A DNA stretch of 64,000 bases, from the NCBI GenBank assembly GCA_022749295.1, contig CP062007.1:3129501-3193500 (forward strand), in the 5' to 3' direction. Origin of the DNA: Flavobacteriaceae bacterium GSB9 (GTDB taxonomy: Bacteria > Bacteroidota > Bacteroidia > Flavobacteriales > Flavobacteriaceae). The notes below the pieces were generated by a model that was given only the letters and a program-made list of their open reading frames with translations, ran no database searches and was not told where the DNA came from. Below, piece by piece: positions 49,989 through 60,353 of the stretch (positions are counted from its first letter, which is position 1; every line of letters starts with the position of its first letter). The position numbers and the translations under genes were made by a program.

Positions 49989-52238
49989 TTAATTATCTCT
50001 TTTGTCTCCTCTTGGTCTTCTATCGTCACGACGGTTGTCCCGTCCACGATTGTCTCTACCTCTATTGTCGCGTCCACCACGGTTGTTGTCGCGCGGAGGT
50101 CTTTCTTTAAAACCTTCAGGTTTTGGTAAAAGCGCTTTTCTAGACACTTTTTCCTTTTTCGTTCTAGAATCAATACCAAAGTATTTTACATCAAAAACAT
50201 CGCCCATGTTAACCACGTCGCTAACGTTTTCGGTACGTTCCCAAGCCAATTCGCTTACGTGCAACAATACTTCGTTTCCTGGAGCTTCGGTATATTCAAC
50301 TACAGCACCAAAATCAAGCATTTTAATTACTTTTACTTCGTAAACGCTGCCTACTTCAGGTTTAAACATTAACGCATCAATTTTTGCTAGAACGGCCTCG
50401 ATACCTTCTTGTCCGGTACCTAAGATTTCAACGATACCTTCTTCGGTAACAGGGTCTTCATTGATAACGATGGTTGTATTGGTTTCTTTCTGTAATTCTT
50501 GGATTACTTTTCCGCCAGGACCAATAAGTGCGCCAATAAATTCGTTAGGAATAATTCGTGTAACCATTTTAGGCGCATGCGATTTAACATCGGTACTTGG
50601 TGTGGCAATAGTTTCAGTAATCTTACCTAATATATGTAAACGACCCTCGCGAGCTTGTTTTAAAGCGTTAACAAGTATTTCGTATGAAAGGCCTTTTACT
50701 TTAATGTCCATTTGGCAAGCCGTAATACCATCAGCTGTACCGGTTACTTTAAAGTCCATATCACCTAAGTGGTCTTCATCTCCTAATATATCTGAAAGTA
50801 CGGCGTATTTTCCGCTTTCGGTATCGGTAATCAATCCCATGGCAATACCAGAAACAGGTTTTTTAAGTTGAACCCCAGCATCCATCATGGCCATAGTTCC
50901 GGCGCAAACCGTTGCCATAGATGACGAACCGTTAGATTCTAATATTTCAGAAACAACACGAACGGTGTATGGGCAATCTTCTGGAACCATGCCTTTTAAT
51001 GCACGTTGTGCTAAGTTTCCATGGCCAATTTCACGACGCGATGTGCCACGAATTGGACGGGCTTCACCGGTTGAAAAAGGAGGGAAGTTATAGTGTAAAT
51101 AAAAACGTTCTTCGCCTTCAAATGACGGCATGTCTATTTGGTTGGCTTCTCTCGATGTTCCTAAGGTAACAGTGGCCAAGGCTTGAGTTTCGCCACGTGT
51201 AAAGATTGACGAACCGTGGGTTGATGGTAAATAATCGACTTCGCACCAAATTGGGCGGATGTCGGTCGTTTTACGGCCATCTAAGCGTAAACCTTCATTT
51301 AGAGTGAGGTCTCTTACGGCTGCTTTTTCAGCTTTGCTGTAGTATTTTGAGATTAAATCGGCTAATTCTTCTTGTTCTTCTTCAGAAAAGGAAGCAATAA
51401 TTTCTTCTTTTATTTCTGCAAATGCAGCCCCTCTTTCGTGTTTTGAAGAGCCTGCTTTGGCTACGGCGTATACTTTGTCGTACGCCATATCATGAATTTT
51501 CTTGGCCAAATCTTCATCTTCTGCTTCCGGCTCATATTCACGGGTTTCTTTTTTGCCAAAAGCTTCAGCTAATTTTACTTGAGCTTCACATTGCACTTTA
51601 ATAGCTTCGTGTGCAAATTTGATAGCTTCTGTCATTTCTTCTTCAGAAATCTCATCCATCTCTCCTTCAACCATCATTACTGAGTCTGCACTGGCACCAA
51701 TAATCATGTCGATATCAGATTCTTCTAATTGCGCTAAAGATGGGTTGATGATAAGCTCACCATTTATGCGGCCAACTCTAACCTCAGAAATAGGGCACTC
51801 AAATGGGAAATCTGATAATTGAATGGCAGCAGAAGCCGCTAAGCCTGCCATAGCATCGGGCATAACGTTTTCGTCATGAGACATCAATTGAATCATCACT
51901 TGGGTTTCGCTGTGGTAATCTTTTGGGAAAAGCGGACGCAATACGCGGTCTACTAAACGCATAGTTAAAACCTCGCCGTCGCTTGGTCGGGCTTCTCTTT
52001 TAAAGAATCCACCAGGGTAGCGACCTGCAGCGGCAAACTTTTCACGGTAATCTACCGTTAATGGTAAAAAGTCAACATCGGCCGACTTGTAATTGGAAAC
52101 TACTGTACAAAGCAGCATGCAGTTTCCAGATTGCACAACAACGCTACCATGAGCTTGTTTTGCTAATTTTCCGGTTTCGATAGAAATTTCTCTACCGTCA
52201 CCAAGGTCTATAACCTCTTTAAAAACTTGTGGAATCAT
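49989..52238 (-). CDS. pnp: Polyribonucleotide nucleotidyltransferase (PNPase) with RG-rich tail
   Basis: 749 aa from ATG 52236-52238 ([15 protein letters not shown]); the frame is open 11 codons further up. Two RNase PH domains (~10-230 and ~325-545), KH domain with [12 protein letters not shown] (~568-579) and S1 domain (~635-700) are in the usual order. The last ~45 residues are an Arg/Gly/Asp-rich repeat tail ([10 protein letters not shown] units), absent from E. coli PNPase. It degrades RNA 3' to 5' by phosphorolysis. It lies after rpsO, the order conserved in most bacteria. Confidence 0.95.
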   Translation of the reverse strand: MIPQVFKEVIDLGDGREISIETGKLAKQAHGSVVVQSGNCMLLCTVVSNYKSADVDFLPLTVDYREKFAAAGRYPGGFFKREARPSDGEVLTMRLVDRVLRPLFPKDYHSETQVMIQLMSHDENVMPDAMAGLAASAAIQLSDFPFECPISEVRVGRINGELIINPSLAQLEESDIDMIIGASADSVMMVEGEMDEISEEEMTEAIKFAHEAIKVQCEAQVKLAEAFGKKETREYEPEAEDEDLAKKIHDMAYDKVYAVAKAGSSKHERGAAFAEIKEEIIASFSEEEQEELADLISKYYSKAEKAAVRDLTLNEGLRLDGRKTTDIRPIWCEVDYLPSTHGSSIFTRGETQALATVTLGTSREANQIDMPSFEGEERFYLHYNFPPFSTGEARPIRGTSRREIGHGNLAQRALKGMVPEDCPYTVRVVSEILESNGSSSMATVCAGTMAMMDAGVQLKKPVSGIAMGLITDTESGKYAVLSDILGDEDHLGDMDFKVTGTADGITACQMDIKVKGLSYEILVNALKQAREGRLHILGKITETIATPSTDVKSHAPKMVTRIIPNEFIGALIGPGGKVIQELQKETNTTIVINEDPVTEEGIVEILGTGQEGIEAVLAKIDALMFKPEVGSVYEVKVIKMLDFGAVVEYTEAPGNEVLLHVSELAWERTENVSDVVNMGDVFDVKYFGIDSRTKKEKVSRKALLPKPEGFKERPPRDNNRGGRDNRGRDNRGRDNRRDDRRPRGDKRDN

Positions 52239-52391
52239 AAAATTTTTCTTGTAATTTAGGCGCAAGCCCAAATCGTGTTAAACAATGGTCGTGTGTTGTT
52301 GTGTGTAGTTGTTGTAAATGACCAATGAAAAACTGTGATAAGCTTCTTCAAAACGCTTTTATACTCGACGCAGAGTTGTATTTAAAACAAA

Positions 52392-52414
52392 AAAGAGGCC
52401 GTAATAGCCTCTTT
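52392..52414 (-). terminator. Terminator of rpsO
   Basis: AAGAGGC (52393-52399) pairs with GCCTCTT (52407-52413) with a 7-nt loop; the minus strand continues TTTTTTG. It would separate rpsO from pnp, so pnp partly depends on read-through or on its own promoter. Confidence 0.7.
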
Positions 52415-52417
52415 CTT

Positions 52418-52687
52418 TTATTTTCTTAGTCCTAATTCTTTAACTATCGCACGATATCTTAAGATATCTTTTTTGGTTAGATAGTCAAGCAAAGCACGAC
52501 GTTTACCTACTAGGCTAACTAACGAGCGCTCAGTGTTAAAGTCTTTTTGATTGTTTTTTAAATGCTTTGTTAAGTGGTTGATTCTGTGTGTAAACAACGC
52601 AATTTGCCCTTCAGTGCTACCGGTGTCGTTTTTACCTTTACCGTGTTTAGCAAAGAGGTTTTCTTTTTCTTCTTTTGATAAATACAT
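52418..52687 (-). CDS. rpsO: 30S ribosomal protein S15
   Basis: 89 aa from ATG 52685-52687 (MYLSKEEKENLF); the 29 codons open upstream are not part of S15. GSTEGQIALFTHRINHLTKHL and RSLVSLVGKRRALLDYL are the family signatures. It binds 16S rRNA in the small-subunit platform. pnp follows 180 bp downstream on the same strand. Confidence 0.96.
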   Translation of the reverse strand: MYLSKEEKENLFAKHGKGKNDTGSTEGQIALFTHRINHLTKHLKNNQKDFNTERSLVSLVGKRRALLDYLTKKDILRYRAIVKELGLRK

Positions 52688-52919
52688 GCTAATATTATTG
52701 TAAATGATTGTTATGTACACGAAAGCCTTTCTTTCGAGCGGCAAAGATAGATAATTTTTATGATTCGGCAACATTTCTTTTCTTATAAAGTTTTACTGTA
52801 GCAAAGCAAAATAAAATTGAAGCTTTTCCTGAAAATTAAATCCGAATGAATAAAATGTAGTTTTTAGGTTTTAGGTTGCCTAAGGACTGTTTGGGTTGGT
52901 TATGGCTAAGTGTTTAAAA

Positions 52920-52955
52920 CCAAAAGCGCCCAAAACAAATTTCGGGCGCTTTTGG
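52920..52955 (-). terminator. Strong terminator of accD
   Basis: CCAAAAGCGCCC (52920-52931) pairs perfectly with GGGCGCTTTTGG (52944-52955), 12 bp with a 12-nt loop. Flanking T/A runs make it usable in both directions. Confidence 0.85.
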
Positions 52956-52971
52956 TTTTGTTGATTGTGAT

Positions 52972-53829
52972 TTAAACTCTTAAAGGTTGGTTTAATATTA
53001 AATCGAGATATTGGTTTACTTTATTTTTTAGGTCTTTTCTTAGTGTGATAAAATCTAAGAAGCCATGTTCTAAAAGAAACTCCGAAGTTTGAAAGCCTTC
53101 AGGTAAATCTTTACCGGTGGTGTCTCTTACAATTCTTGGGCCTGCAAAACCAATGAGGGCACCAGGCTCGCTAATATTAATGTCTCCTAGCATAGCAAAA
53201 GAGGCTGTTGTTCCTCCAGTTGTTGGATCGGTACAAAGTGAGATATAAGGAATTCCTGCGTCTGCCAACTGCGCCAATTTAACCGATGTTTTGGCCAATT
53301 GCATTAACGAAAATGCAGCTTCCATCATACGGGCGCCTCCAGATTTAGAGATTACCATAAGCGGTATTTTTTTCTTCAAAGCATAATCCGCAGCTCTGGC
53401 AATCTTCTCCCCAACTACGCTTCCCATAGAACCACCAATAAAAGCAAAATCCATACAGGCAACAACTAAATCTTTGCCTTTAGATTTTCCAACAGCTGTT
53501 CTAATGGCGTCTTTTAATTCTGTTTTTTCCTGAGCAGATTTTAAACGGTCTGGGTATTTTTTTGTATCAACGAATTTCAAAGGATCTTTAGATTCTAAGT
53601 TGGCATCTAATTCTTTGAATTTATTATCGTCAAAAAGTATTTCGAAGTACTCTTTACTGCCAATTCTAACGTGGTAACCGTCTTCAGGACTTACGTAAAA
53701 GTTTTTTTCAAGTTCTTCTGCGTCAACTATTTTTCCAGTAGGCGATTTATACCACAGCCCTTTTGGGGTGTCTTTCTTTTCCTCTGTTGTTGTTGTTATT
53801 CCTTTTGTTTTTCTTTTAAACCAAGACAT
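52972..53829 (-). CDS. accD: Acetyl-CoA carboxylase carboxyltransferase beta subunit, zinc-ribbon cysteines lost
   Basis: 285 aa. The carboxyltransferase core is present: [15 protein letters not shown] (~128-142), [17 protein letters not shown], and [13 protein letters not shown] and GFAGPRIV. In typical AccD the N-terminus has a C4 zinc ribbon (WxKCPxC...VCPxCxxH). Here the equivalent stretch reads WYKSPTGK...YVSPEDGYH, so all four cysteines are gone while the surrounding pattern is kept. It transfers the carboxyl group to acetyl-CoA with AccA, starting fatty-acid synthesis. Confidence 0.93.
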   Translation of the reverse strand: MSWFKRKTKGITTTTEEKKDTPKGLWYKSPTGKIVDAEELEKNFYVSPEDGYHVRIGSKEYFEILFDDNKFKELDANLESKDPLKFVDTKKYPDRLKSAQEKTELKDAIRTAVGKSKGKDLVVACMDFAFIGGSMGSVVGEKIARAADYALKKKIPLMVISKSGGARMMEAAFSLMQLAKTSVKLAQLADAGIPYISLCTDPTTGGTTASFAMLGDINISEPGALIGFAGPRIVRDTTGKDLPEGFQTSEFLLEHGFLDFITLRKDLKNKVNQYLDLILNQPLRV

Positions 53830-54079
53830 ACTAATTTTTCTGTTTTTTATCTTCCTCTTATAAAAAAGAGAATTTTGTTTTAGTTAGACCGCTTGGGCTT
53901 TTGCATCAAAAAATTAAGAAAGCCCCAAATATTTTCATATATGCAATTAACGGTTTGCAAAAAAACCAATTACAAAATTAAGTCTTTTTTTGATTTTGAG
54001 GTAACCAATAAAGGTTTTGTTTGTCGTTTCTTTTTTCTACTTCTGTTAAGATACTGTTTTTAAACCGTATAACAAAAAA

Positions 54080-54102
54080 AAGACCTCTGTGGGAGAGGTC
54101 TT
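54080..54102 (-). terminator. Terminator of fbaA
   Basis: AAGACCTCT (54080-54088) pairs with AGAGGTCTT (54094-54102), 5-nt loop, with a T-run on both strands (seven or more). Works for the leftward fbaA. Confidence 0.88.
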
Positions 54103-54126
54103 TTTTGTGCGTATTTTAAACTATAA

Positions 54127-55194
54127 TTATAGTGTGTTTACGTTGTTTAGGTCTTCGAAAGCTTTTTTCAAGCGCTCCACAAACGATTTTTCTCCTTCGC
54201 GCAACCAAACACGAGGGTCGTAGTATTTTTTGTTTGGAACGTCGGCGCCATCGGGATTTCCTATTTGAGCTTTCAAATATTCGGCTTTCTCTCCCATATA
54301 ATCCCTAATGCCACTCATAAAGGCGTATTGCAAATCGGTATCGATATTCATTTTTATAACACCATAGCTGATACCTTCTCTGATTTCCTCAACTGAAGAA
54401 CCCGAACCACCATGGAATACAAAATCGATGTGGTTATGCTCTACGCCGTATTTTTTAGTGATATACTCTTGCGAGTTTTTCAAGATTTTTGGAGTTAATT
54501 TTACGTTACCAGGCTTGTAAACCCCATGAACGTTACCAAAAGCAGCGGCAATGGTAAACCTTGGGCTTACTTTGCTCAATTCTTCGAATGCATACGCTAC
54601 TTCTTCGGGTTGTGTATATAATTTAGAGTCATCAACATCTGTGTTGTCTACACCATCTTCTTCGCCACCTGTTATGCCAAGCTCAATTTCTAAAGTCATG
54701 TCCATTTTGCTCATGCGCTCTAGATATTGCTTGCAGATTTCTATATTTTCTTCGATAGGTTCTTCTGAAAGATCGATCATATGAGAACTGAACAGCGACT
54801 TTCCTGTTTCTTTATAATGTTGTTCGCTGGCATCTAGCATACCATCAATCCAAGGCAATAGTTTTTTTGCACAGTGGTCGGTATGTAAAATTACGGGAAC
54901 ACCATAAGCTTCAGATAAAGTGTGTACGTGCTTAGCACCAGCAATAGCACCAGCAATAGCAGCTTTTTGGTTGTCGTTGCTTAAGCCTTTTCCTGCGTTA
55001 AATTGAGCGCCACCGTTTGAAAATTGGATAATTACAGGAGCGTTTAAATCGCGAGCCGTTTCTAAAACACCGTTGATAGTGTCAGAACCTATAACGTTAA
55101 CTGCGGGTAACGCATAGTTGTTGGCCTTTGCATGGTTGAATATAGCTTGAACTTCATCGCCTGTGGCTACACCTGGTTTTATGTTGTGTCCCAT
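54127..55194 (-). CDS. fbaA: Class II fructose-bisphosphate aldolase
   Basis: 355 aa, class IIA length. Zinc ligands and active-site motifs are seen: ILHTDHCAKKLLPW (~107-120), ELGITGGEEDGVDN (~170-183), AFGNVHGVYKPG (~220) and FVFHGGSGS (~258-266). It cleaves fructose-1,6-bisphosphate in glycolysis and runs the reverse in gluconeogenesis. It has its own terminator; no close operon partner. Confidence 0.96.
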   Translation of the reverse strand: MGHNIKPGVATGDEVQAIFNHAKANNYALPAVNVIGSDTINGVLETARDLNAPVIIQFSNGGAQFNAGKGLSNDNQKAAIAGAIAGAKHVHTLSEAYGVPVILHTDHCAKKLLPWIDGMLDASEQHYKETGKSLFSSHMIDLSEEPIEENIEICKQYLERMSKMDMTLEIELGITGGEEDGVDNTDVDDSKLYTQPEEVAYAFEELSKVSPRFTIAAAFGNVHGVYKPGNVKLTPKILKNSQEYITKKYGVEHNHIDFVFHGGSGSSVEEIREGISYGVIKMNIDTDLQYAFMSGIRDYMGEKAEYLKAQIGNPDGADVPNKKYYDPRVWLREGEKSFVERLKKAFEDLNNVNTL

Positions 55195-55367
55195 ATTTTT
55201 CTATTTGAGTGATTAGTAAATTAATATGTTTTCAAAAGTAATCAATTTTTAAATAAATCATTGAGATTTTAAGTTGGGAAACAGTATAAAAAGTACTAAA
55301 ACGTTATAGTTTTTTTAGTTCAAGAGAAAAATTAAAGTAATTTGATAAAATGCACTGATCCTTTTAT

Positions 55368-57893
55368 TTAGAATGGATAGTTTATACCAATGTTATAAAC
55401 GGCGTTAGAAAAGTTGTAATCGTTAAACCATCGGTTTTGGTCGCCATAAAAAGGGTCGTAGGTTTTAAAGCCAATATCAAACCTAAAAACAAAAAAGCTA
55501 AAATCGTAACGCAGGCCAAATCCTGAGCCAACGGCAATATCTTTTAACGAGTTGAAACTATTGAATACGGCACCTTCGGTTGTAGTGTTGTCCAGAACAT
55601 TCCAAATATTTCCAGCATCAACAAAAATGGCACCATTGAGGTCTTCAAAAATGTTGAATCGCTGTTCGGCACTCAATGCTAATTTTAAGTTAGCCTCATT
55701 AAACTCGTTGGTAGTATTAGAGCTTCCCGGTCCTAAACTATAAGCTGTCCATGCTCTATTATCGTTGGGGCCACCAGCAAAGAAACTCTTTGCGAACGGA
55801 ATACTGTTAGAATTGCCATAGGGTATAGCAAGACCGAAAAAGCTTCGCATTGCTAGTACGTTTTTCTTGCCTAAATCCCAGTGTTTGGTGTATTCAAATT
55901 CGGTTTTCGCGTATTGCGAATAGGCGACATCAAACAATTCAAAACGATTGTTGCTGTTTTTTTGAAATCCTAGAAGTTCAGATCCTGTTGCCAGCAAATT
56001 GCCCGCCAATTCTAGTTTAGCTCGAAAAATGAAGAAATCTTCATCAAATAAATTGGTACGCTCGTCGTAAGTTAAACTGTAACTTGACGAGATAATTAGG
56101 TTGTTTTCGGTGAGTCGTTCTTTTCGTTCTTTAATATTGCTTACCGTAGAAACTTGTTCGTTGTTGATATCGGGGGGCAAGGGGCTGGTTAATGCGTAAT
56201 CAATAAATTCGTCGGCCTGGTTAGGGAATTCTAAATTTTCTTCTTGGTTTATGTATCCAATATCTCTGGCCACTTCATTTAATGAGGCTAAAGAGTTTTG
56301 GTAAACACCAAAATAATTATCAATATTTAGGTTTCTAACATATTGCACATTAAAAACATCTAGCCTATTGGTAGCATTGTTGTTAGGGTGCCAATTGTAA
56401 TTGAATATCCCGCTAAAAGTTTGTTTGTCAAGACCGATATTAGTCTGGCTTGTCGAGGCTAAACTAATTCTTGTACTGGGCAGCATATACTTAGGAATGA
56501 GGTTTTCGGTGTAAAACGGGGTAAATAATCTAGGAATAGTTAGTTTAAAATCGAGCCCAAACTCGTTAATATCGAAAAACGGATCGCCCTTTTCTCTGGC
56601 ATCATCAGATGCGCCGATAGACCCAATGGCTGATATTTGTAAAGTTTCAGCGCCCCTAAAAATATTTCTAATAAGCAAGCTAGGGTTTAGTGAAAAGCCC
56701 ACAGTCTGTATGTTGCTCGTGGATACATCGGTGTTAAGTCCTAAGCTAAACTTTTTTAGTGGTGTTAGTCTAATGGTGTCTGTAAGGGTGTGGTCTGCAT
56801 TTTCAATGTATTCAATATTGGGGTATTTAAATGTGCGCAGTTCGTTTAAATGACGATAGGTTCGAGTTCGGTCAATATCCCTAAAAACTTCGCCGGGTGT
56901 AATGAAAACGGCATCGGTTAATGCTTTGGGTTGGTAACGCATTTTGCCATAGCTGTAAAGTTTGTAGCTATTGTACGAAATAGAATCCTGAAAAGGTTTG
57001 CCTCGGTTTTCAAATGTATAATCGGTAATAATGTTTACATTTTTAACCTTGTAAATTTCAAAGGGTTCGTGTCTAATCGAGTCTGGTGTTCTTATGGCTC
57101 TGTCTTGAACAATAATGTCTACGTTTACCTTTTTGTTTGTTCCAATGGTATCCATTTCAAAAGCAATATAATCTTGGTTAAAATGGTATAAACCAGAATT
57201 TCTTAACGCGCTGGAAATACGTTCGCGCTCGCCTTCAAAGTTTGAGGTTTTATACTGTTGCCCCGATTTAATTATGGCATTGTCCTTTATGTCTTTATAG
57301 AGTTGTTTAACCGCAGGCGATGTAATGATTTCAGAAATAGAGTCGAGAATAAAGGGCGCACCTGTTTCTACATGATATTCGATTTCGGCACGTTGCTTTT
57401 CTGTTTTATTGATGTCATAATCGGTTTTTACATTAAACCATCCGTTGTTAATGTGATAGTCTTGAAGTCTTTTTTCGGTTTTTTTAGTGAGATTCTCGTC
57501 AACAACAGTGGGCGGTTCGCCTGTTCTTTTTAACCAATGGTTAAAACCCACTAAAGACGTTTTTAGTTTGTCGACCTGTTTTTTTGAGTATCTTTTTATA
57601 AGGCGTTCTCGTCGTTTGGGCTTTTTGTCTAACCAAGCCTCAAAAAGCGAATCTCTGTTGGGGCGGGCTAGATTATAAATGTGCAATCTAAGCGGGATGC
57701 CGGCTATTTTTCGGTTCGCCTTTTGGTGGATTAGGTTGTTTAAGGTAACGCTGTTGTCTTTTTTGTTATTTACGGTTATGGTGTTTTTTGTTAATAAATA
57801 CTCGTCTTCGGCAACTCTTTTTGCAGCGTCACAAGAGATAAAACATCTCATAAAAATGATTAGAATGAATATTTTTGAGAGTCGTCGTTTCAA
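55368..57893 (-). CDS. BamA/TamA-family outer-membrane assembly lipoprotein
   Basis: 841 aa. Lipoprotein signal with FISC (Cys ~21). POTRA-like repeats occupy ~30-420, including HINNGWFNVKTDYDI and RTFKYPNIEYIENADHTL; the C-terminal half (~440-841) is a 16-strand-type barrel ending YNIGINYPF. Features GGPNDNRAW and GLRYDFSFFVFRFDIG match the Omp85 L6/strand signatures. The lipidated TamA-like form (TamL type) is a Bacteroidota feature; it should insert outer-membrane or surface proteins. It is divergent from the methyltransferase gene. Confidence 0.88.
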   Translation of the reverse strand: MKRRLSKIFILIIFMRCFISCDAAKRVAEDEYLLTKNTITVNNKKDNSVTLNNLIHQKANRKIAGIPLRLHIYNLARPNRDSLFEAWLDKKPKRRERLIKRYSKKQVDKLKTSLVGFNHWLKRTGEPPTVVDENLTKKTEKRLQDYHINNGWFNVKTDYDINKTEKQRAEIEYHVETGAPFILDSISEIITSPAVKQLYKDIKDNAIIKSGQQYKTSNFEGERERISSALRNSGLYHFNQDYIAFEMDTIGTNKKVNVDIIVQDRAIRTPDSIRHEPFEIYKVKNVNIITDYTFENRGKPFQDSISYNSYKLYSYGKMRYQPKALTDAVFITPGEVFRDIDRTRTYRHLNELRTFKYPNIEYIENADHTLTDTIRLTPLKKFSLGLNTDVSTSNIQTVGFSLNPSLLIRNIFRGAETLQISAIGSIGASDDAREKGDPFFDINEFGLDFKLTIPRLFTPFYTENLIPKYMLPSTRISLASTSQTNIGLDKQTFSGIFNYNWHPNNNATNRLDVFNVQYVRNLNIDNYFGVYQNSLASLNEVARDIGYINQEENLEFPNQADEFIDYALTSPLPPDINNEQVSTVSNIKERKERLTENNLIISSSYSLTYDERTNLFDEDFFIFRAKLELAGNLLATGSELLGFQKNSNNRFELFDVAYSQYAKTEFEYTKHWDLGKKNVLAMRSFFGLAIPYGNSNSIPFAKSFFAGGPNDNRAWTAYSLGPGSSNTTNEFNEANLKLALSAEQRFNIFEDLNGAIFVDAGNIWNVLDNTTTEGAVFNSFNSLKDIAVGSGFGLRYDFSFFVFRFDIGFKTYDPFYGDQNRWFNDYNFSNAVYNIGINYPF

Positions 57894-58029
57894 ATGAAAT
57901 TTCGGTTAATTTAAGTGCTGTTCGAGTTATTTTTTGTTCAAAAATACACTATTTAGGCTGAAATAAATAGTATAATTGCTAGGGCATAATATTATTTTCT
58001 TTTCTTTATAAAAATTTTATGGAAACCTT

Positions 58030-58767
58030 ATGATTTCTAAAAACCAAATCAAGTTAATAACGTGCTTAAACCAAAAAAAGTTTAGGCAAAAGCATGGTTT
58101 TTTTGTTGCTGAAGGTGTTAAAACCATTAACGAACTACTACATTCTTCGCTTAAGCTCCACGAATTATTTACGACTGAATCCTTCAAAATGGATGCCATA
58201 AATGAAACGATTATTTCAGAAAAGGAGCTGAAACGCATAAGTTTTTTAAAAACACCAAATAAAGCCTTGGCTATTTTTGAAATTCCAGACTCAAAGCCTA
58301 TAAGCAATAAGGGTTTGATTGTAGCATTAGATGCTGTTAGCGATCCTGGAAATCTTGGTACAATTATTAGGCTTTGTGATTGGTTTGGAGTAAGCGATTT
58401 GATTTGTAGCAGTCATACTGTAGATTGTTTTAACCCCAAAGTCGTGCAGGCTACTATGGGTTCCATAACACGGGTTAATGTTTGTTATGTTGATTTAGCC
58501 AACTTTTTAAGTACCTACAATGGCTCTGTTTTTGGTGCCTCTATGGATGGTGAAAATGTGTATCAATCAAGCTTACCAAAAAGTGGCGTGTTGGTTATGG
58601 GAAATGAGGCTAAAGGTATTTCAAACCAAATTGAAAGACTGATTACAGAAAAAATAGCTATCCCTAGGTTTGGAGACTTGCAAGCCACTGAAAGTTTAAA
58701 CGTGGCAACAGCTACCGCTATTTTATTGAGTGAGTTTAAGCGAGGGGGCATAATTACTGAAACGTAA
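58030..58767 (+). CDS. TrmH/SpoU-family rRNA/tRNA 2'-O-methyltransferase
   Basis: 245 aa. An N-terminal substrate-binding domain (~1-85, KKFRQKHGFFVAEGVKTINE) is followed by the SPOUT knot with DPGNLGTIIRLCDWFG (~102-117), VLVMGNEAKGIS (~193-204) and ESLNVATATAILLSEF (~222-237), the three family motifs. It methylates a ribose 2'-OH using SAM; which RNA is unknown. Its last 14 bp overlap the convergent porT gene. Confidence 0.92.
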   Translation: MISKNQIKLITCLNQKKFRQKHGFFVAEGVKTINELLHSSLKLHELFTTESFKMDAINETIISEKELKRISFLKTPNKALAIFEIPDSKPISNKGLIVALDAVSDPGNLGTIIRLCDWFGVSDLICSSHTVDCFNPKVVQATMGSITRVNVCYVDLANFLSTYNGSVFGASMDGENVYQSSLPKSGVLVMGNEAKGISNQIERLITEKIAIPRFGDLQATESLNVATATAILLSEFKRGGIITET

Positions 58768-59485
58768 AATTAATAAAAACACCACGTGTTTTCATACTAT
58801 TAATGTTGCTGGTCCAAGGGCTGTTGGGGTCTTCGTCGCGCACCAATTCATCATTTATTCCAAAAACACCACGTATGGAAGGGGTGAACTTAAAATTGTA
58901 CAAATAAAAATCGATACCGAAACCTAGCTCGTAAAAAATAGAATTTTTAGTAGTTCTAAACTGTCCGTTGCTATTATCCTCAGGATTTTTTTCGTTACTA
59001 GACAAATTTAAAGCCGTTGAGAAACCGCCAACAATAAACGGTTTGAAATTATTGATGCGCTTGGTGGAAACTTTTACCAAAAGCGGCACGTGAATGTAGG
59101 TCGATTTAACTTCCCTTATTAAATCTGAAGATTTTACATCCGGAATGCCCTCAAAATATTCTTGATTGTAATAGAGTTCCCTTGTGGTAATTAAAAGTCC
59201 TGGTTCTAAACGCAAGTCTATAAAATTGTTAACACGCAGGTTTCCTATTAGCCCAACGTTAAAACCGGCATTTCTTTTTACATATATATCTTTAAGGTCG
59301 TCGTTATAGTCAAAATTAAAATCGTAACTACTAAAACCCAAAAAGTAGCCCCAACGTAGTAATTTGTTATCGGTTGAACCACGACCTTGGTTAGCATCGT
59401 AGGTTACTTTTTCTTTTTTAAAGAGCTGGGCGCAGGAGGTTTGCGATATAAATAAAAAAGCAAATAATACAAAAACGTACTTCAT
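58754..59485 (-). CDS. porT: PorT family outer-membrane protein
   Basis: 243 aa from ATG 59483-59485 (MKYVFVLFAFLFISQ); the frame is open 21 codons further, into ubiE. Signal peptide ends QTSCAQ (~19). The rest is a beta-barrel pattern with many aromatic alternations and ends RGVFINFTFQ. PorT in Porphyromonas and Flavobacterium is needed for type IX secretion and gliding, and the ubiE-porT order matches those genomes. It starts 1 bp after ubiE. Confidence 0.85.
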   Translation of the reverse strand: MKYVFVLFAFLFISQTSCAQLFKKEKVTYDANQGRGSTDNKLLRWGYFLGFSSYDFNFDYNDDLKDIYVKRNAGFNVGLIGNLRVNNFIDLRLEPGLLITTRELYYNQEYFEGIPDVKSSDLIREVKSTYIHVPLLVKVSTKRINNFKPFIVGGFSTALNLSSNEKNPEDNSNGQFRTTKNSIFYELGFGIDFYLYNFKFTPSIRGVFGINDELVRDEDPNSPWTSNINSMKTRGVFINFTFQ

Positions 59486-59486
59486 G

Positions 59487-60215
59487 TTATGACTTGGATG
59501 ATTTATAGATTGTGGCCACACCAAACGTTTGTGGAAAATCTTCAACATTTATAAACCCAATTTTACGCAAAATATTGTTTAAAGCTTCTCCATAAGGAAA
59601 AACAGATGCCGATTCGCTTAAGTATTTATAGGCACTTCGGTCTTTAGAAAATATTTTACCAATAATAGGTAAAATATTGTTAGAGTAGAATTTGTAGCCT
59701 TGTTTGTACGGTGTTTTAGTGGGGACCGAGGTTTCCAAAATAACAAAAGTACCACCTGGCTTTAACACTCTTAAAATTTCTTTGAGTCCGTTTTCTAAGG
59801 TTTCAAAATTACGAACGCCGAAAGCTACAGTAATGGCATCGAAAGTATTGTCTGCAAAAGGCATATTTTCGCTATCGCCCAAAACCATTTCAATTCTGGA
59901 ATCTAAATTTTTCTTTCTTACTTTCTGTTTTCCTATTTCAAGCATGCCGGAGCTAATATCTAAGCCAACTATTTTTTTAGCATTGGTTTCTGCTAGATTT
60001 ATGGCCAAATCGCCAGTGCCGGTAGCAATATCTAAAATAGTTTTAGGGTCGTTTTCGGCAACAAGCTTTACTACTTTTTTTCGCCATTTTATATCTATTC
60101 CGAACGAAATAACACGGTTCAAACCATCATAGTCTCCAGAAATGGTGTCGAACATTTTAGTGACTTGTTCCTTTTTGCCCAAATCACTGTTTTTATAAGG
60201 CTTTACTTTTGACAA
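59487..60215 (-). CDS. ubiE: Demethylmenaquinone methyltransferase
   Basis: 242 aa. SAM motif I is [12 protein letters not shown] (~61-72), with LDISSGML and [17 protein letters not shown] (~131-147), diagnostic of UbiE/MenG. It makes menaquinone from demethylmenaquinone; Bacteroidota use menaquinone for respiration. It is cotranscribed with porT. Confidence 0.95.
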   Translation of the reverse strand: MSKVKPYKNSDLGKKEQVTKMFDTISGDYDGLNRVISFGIDIKWRKKVVKLVAENDPKTILDIATGTGDLAINLAETNAKKIVGLDISSGMLEIGKQKVRKKNLDSRIEMVLGDSENMPFADNTFDAITVAFGVRNFETLENGLKEILRVLKPGGTFVILETSVPTKTPYKQGYKFYSNNILPIIGKIFSKDRSAYKYLSESASVFPYGEALNNILRKIGFINVEDFPQTFGVATIYKSSKS

Positions 60216-60319
60216 ACTTGAAAATTTTTCGACAAATATAAACTTTTACTAATGCATAAAATAATAAGTGGCTGAATATTATAAAGAAGCAATTTAATAT
60301 GTGAGTATCTAATTTATAG

Positions 60320-60327
60320 TATATTTG
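60320..60327 (+). promoter_or_regulatory. -7 element of the trkA gene
   Basis: TATATTTG matches TAnnTTTG and lies 26 bp before the ATG. No TTG at the -33 distance. Confidence 0.5.
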
Positions 60328-60353
60328 CCGTACTTTTTATGATTATATAGATA

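Noticed and set aside
49979-50179. 66-aa ORF on the minus strand in the pnp end
   Set aside because: It is a shifted reading of the Arg/Gly-rich tail of PNPase; low complexity and no start support.
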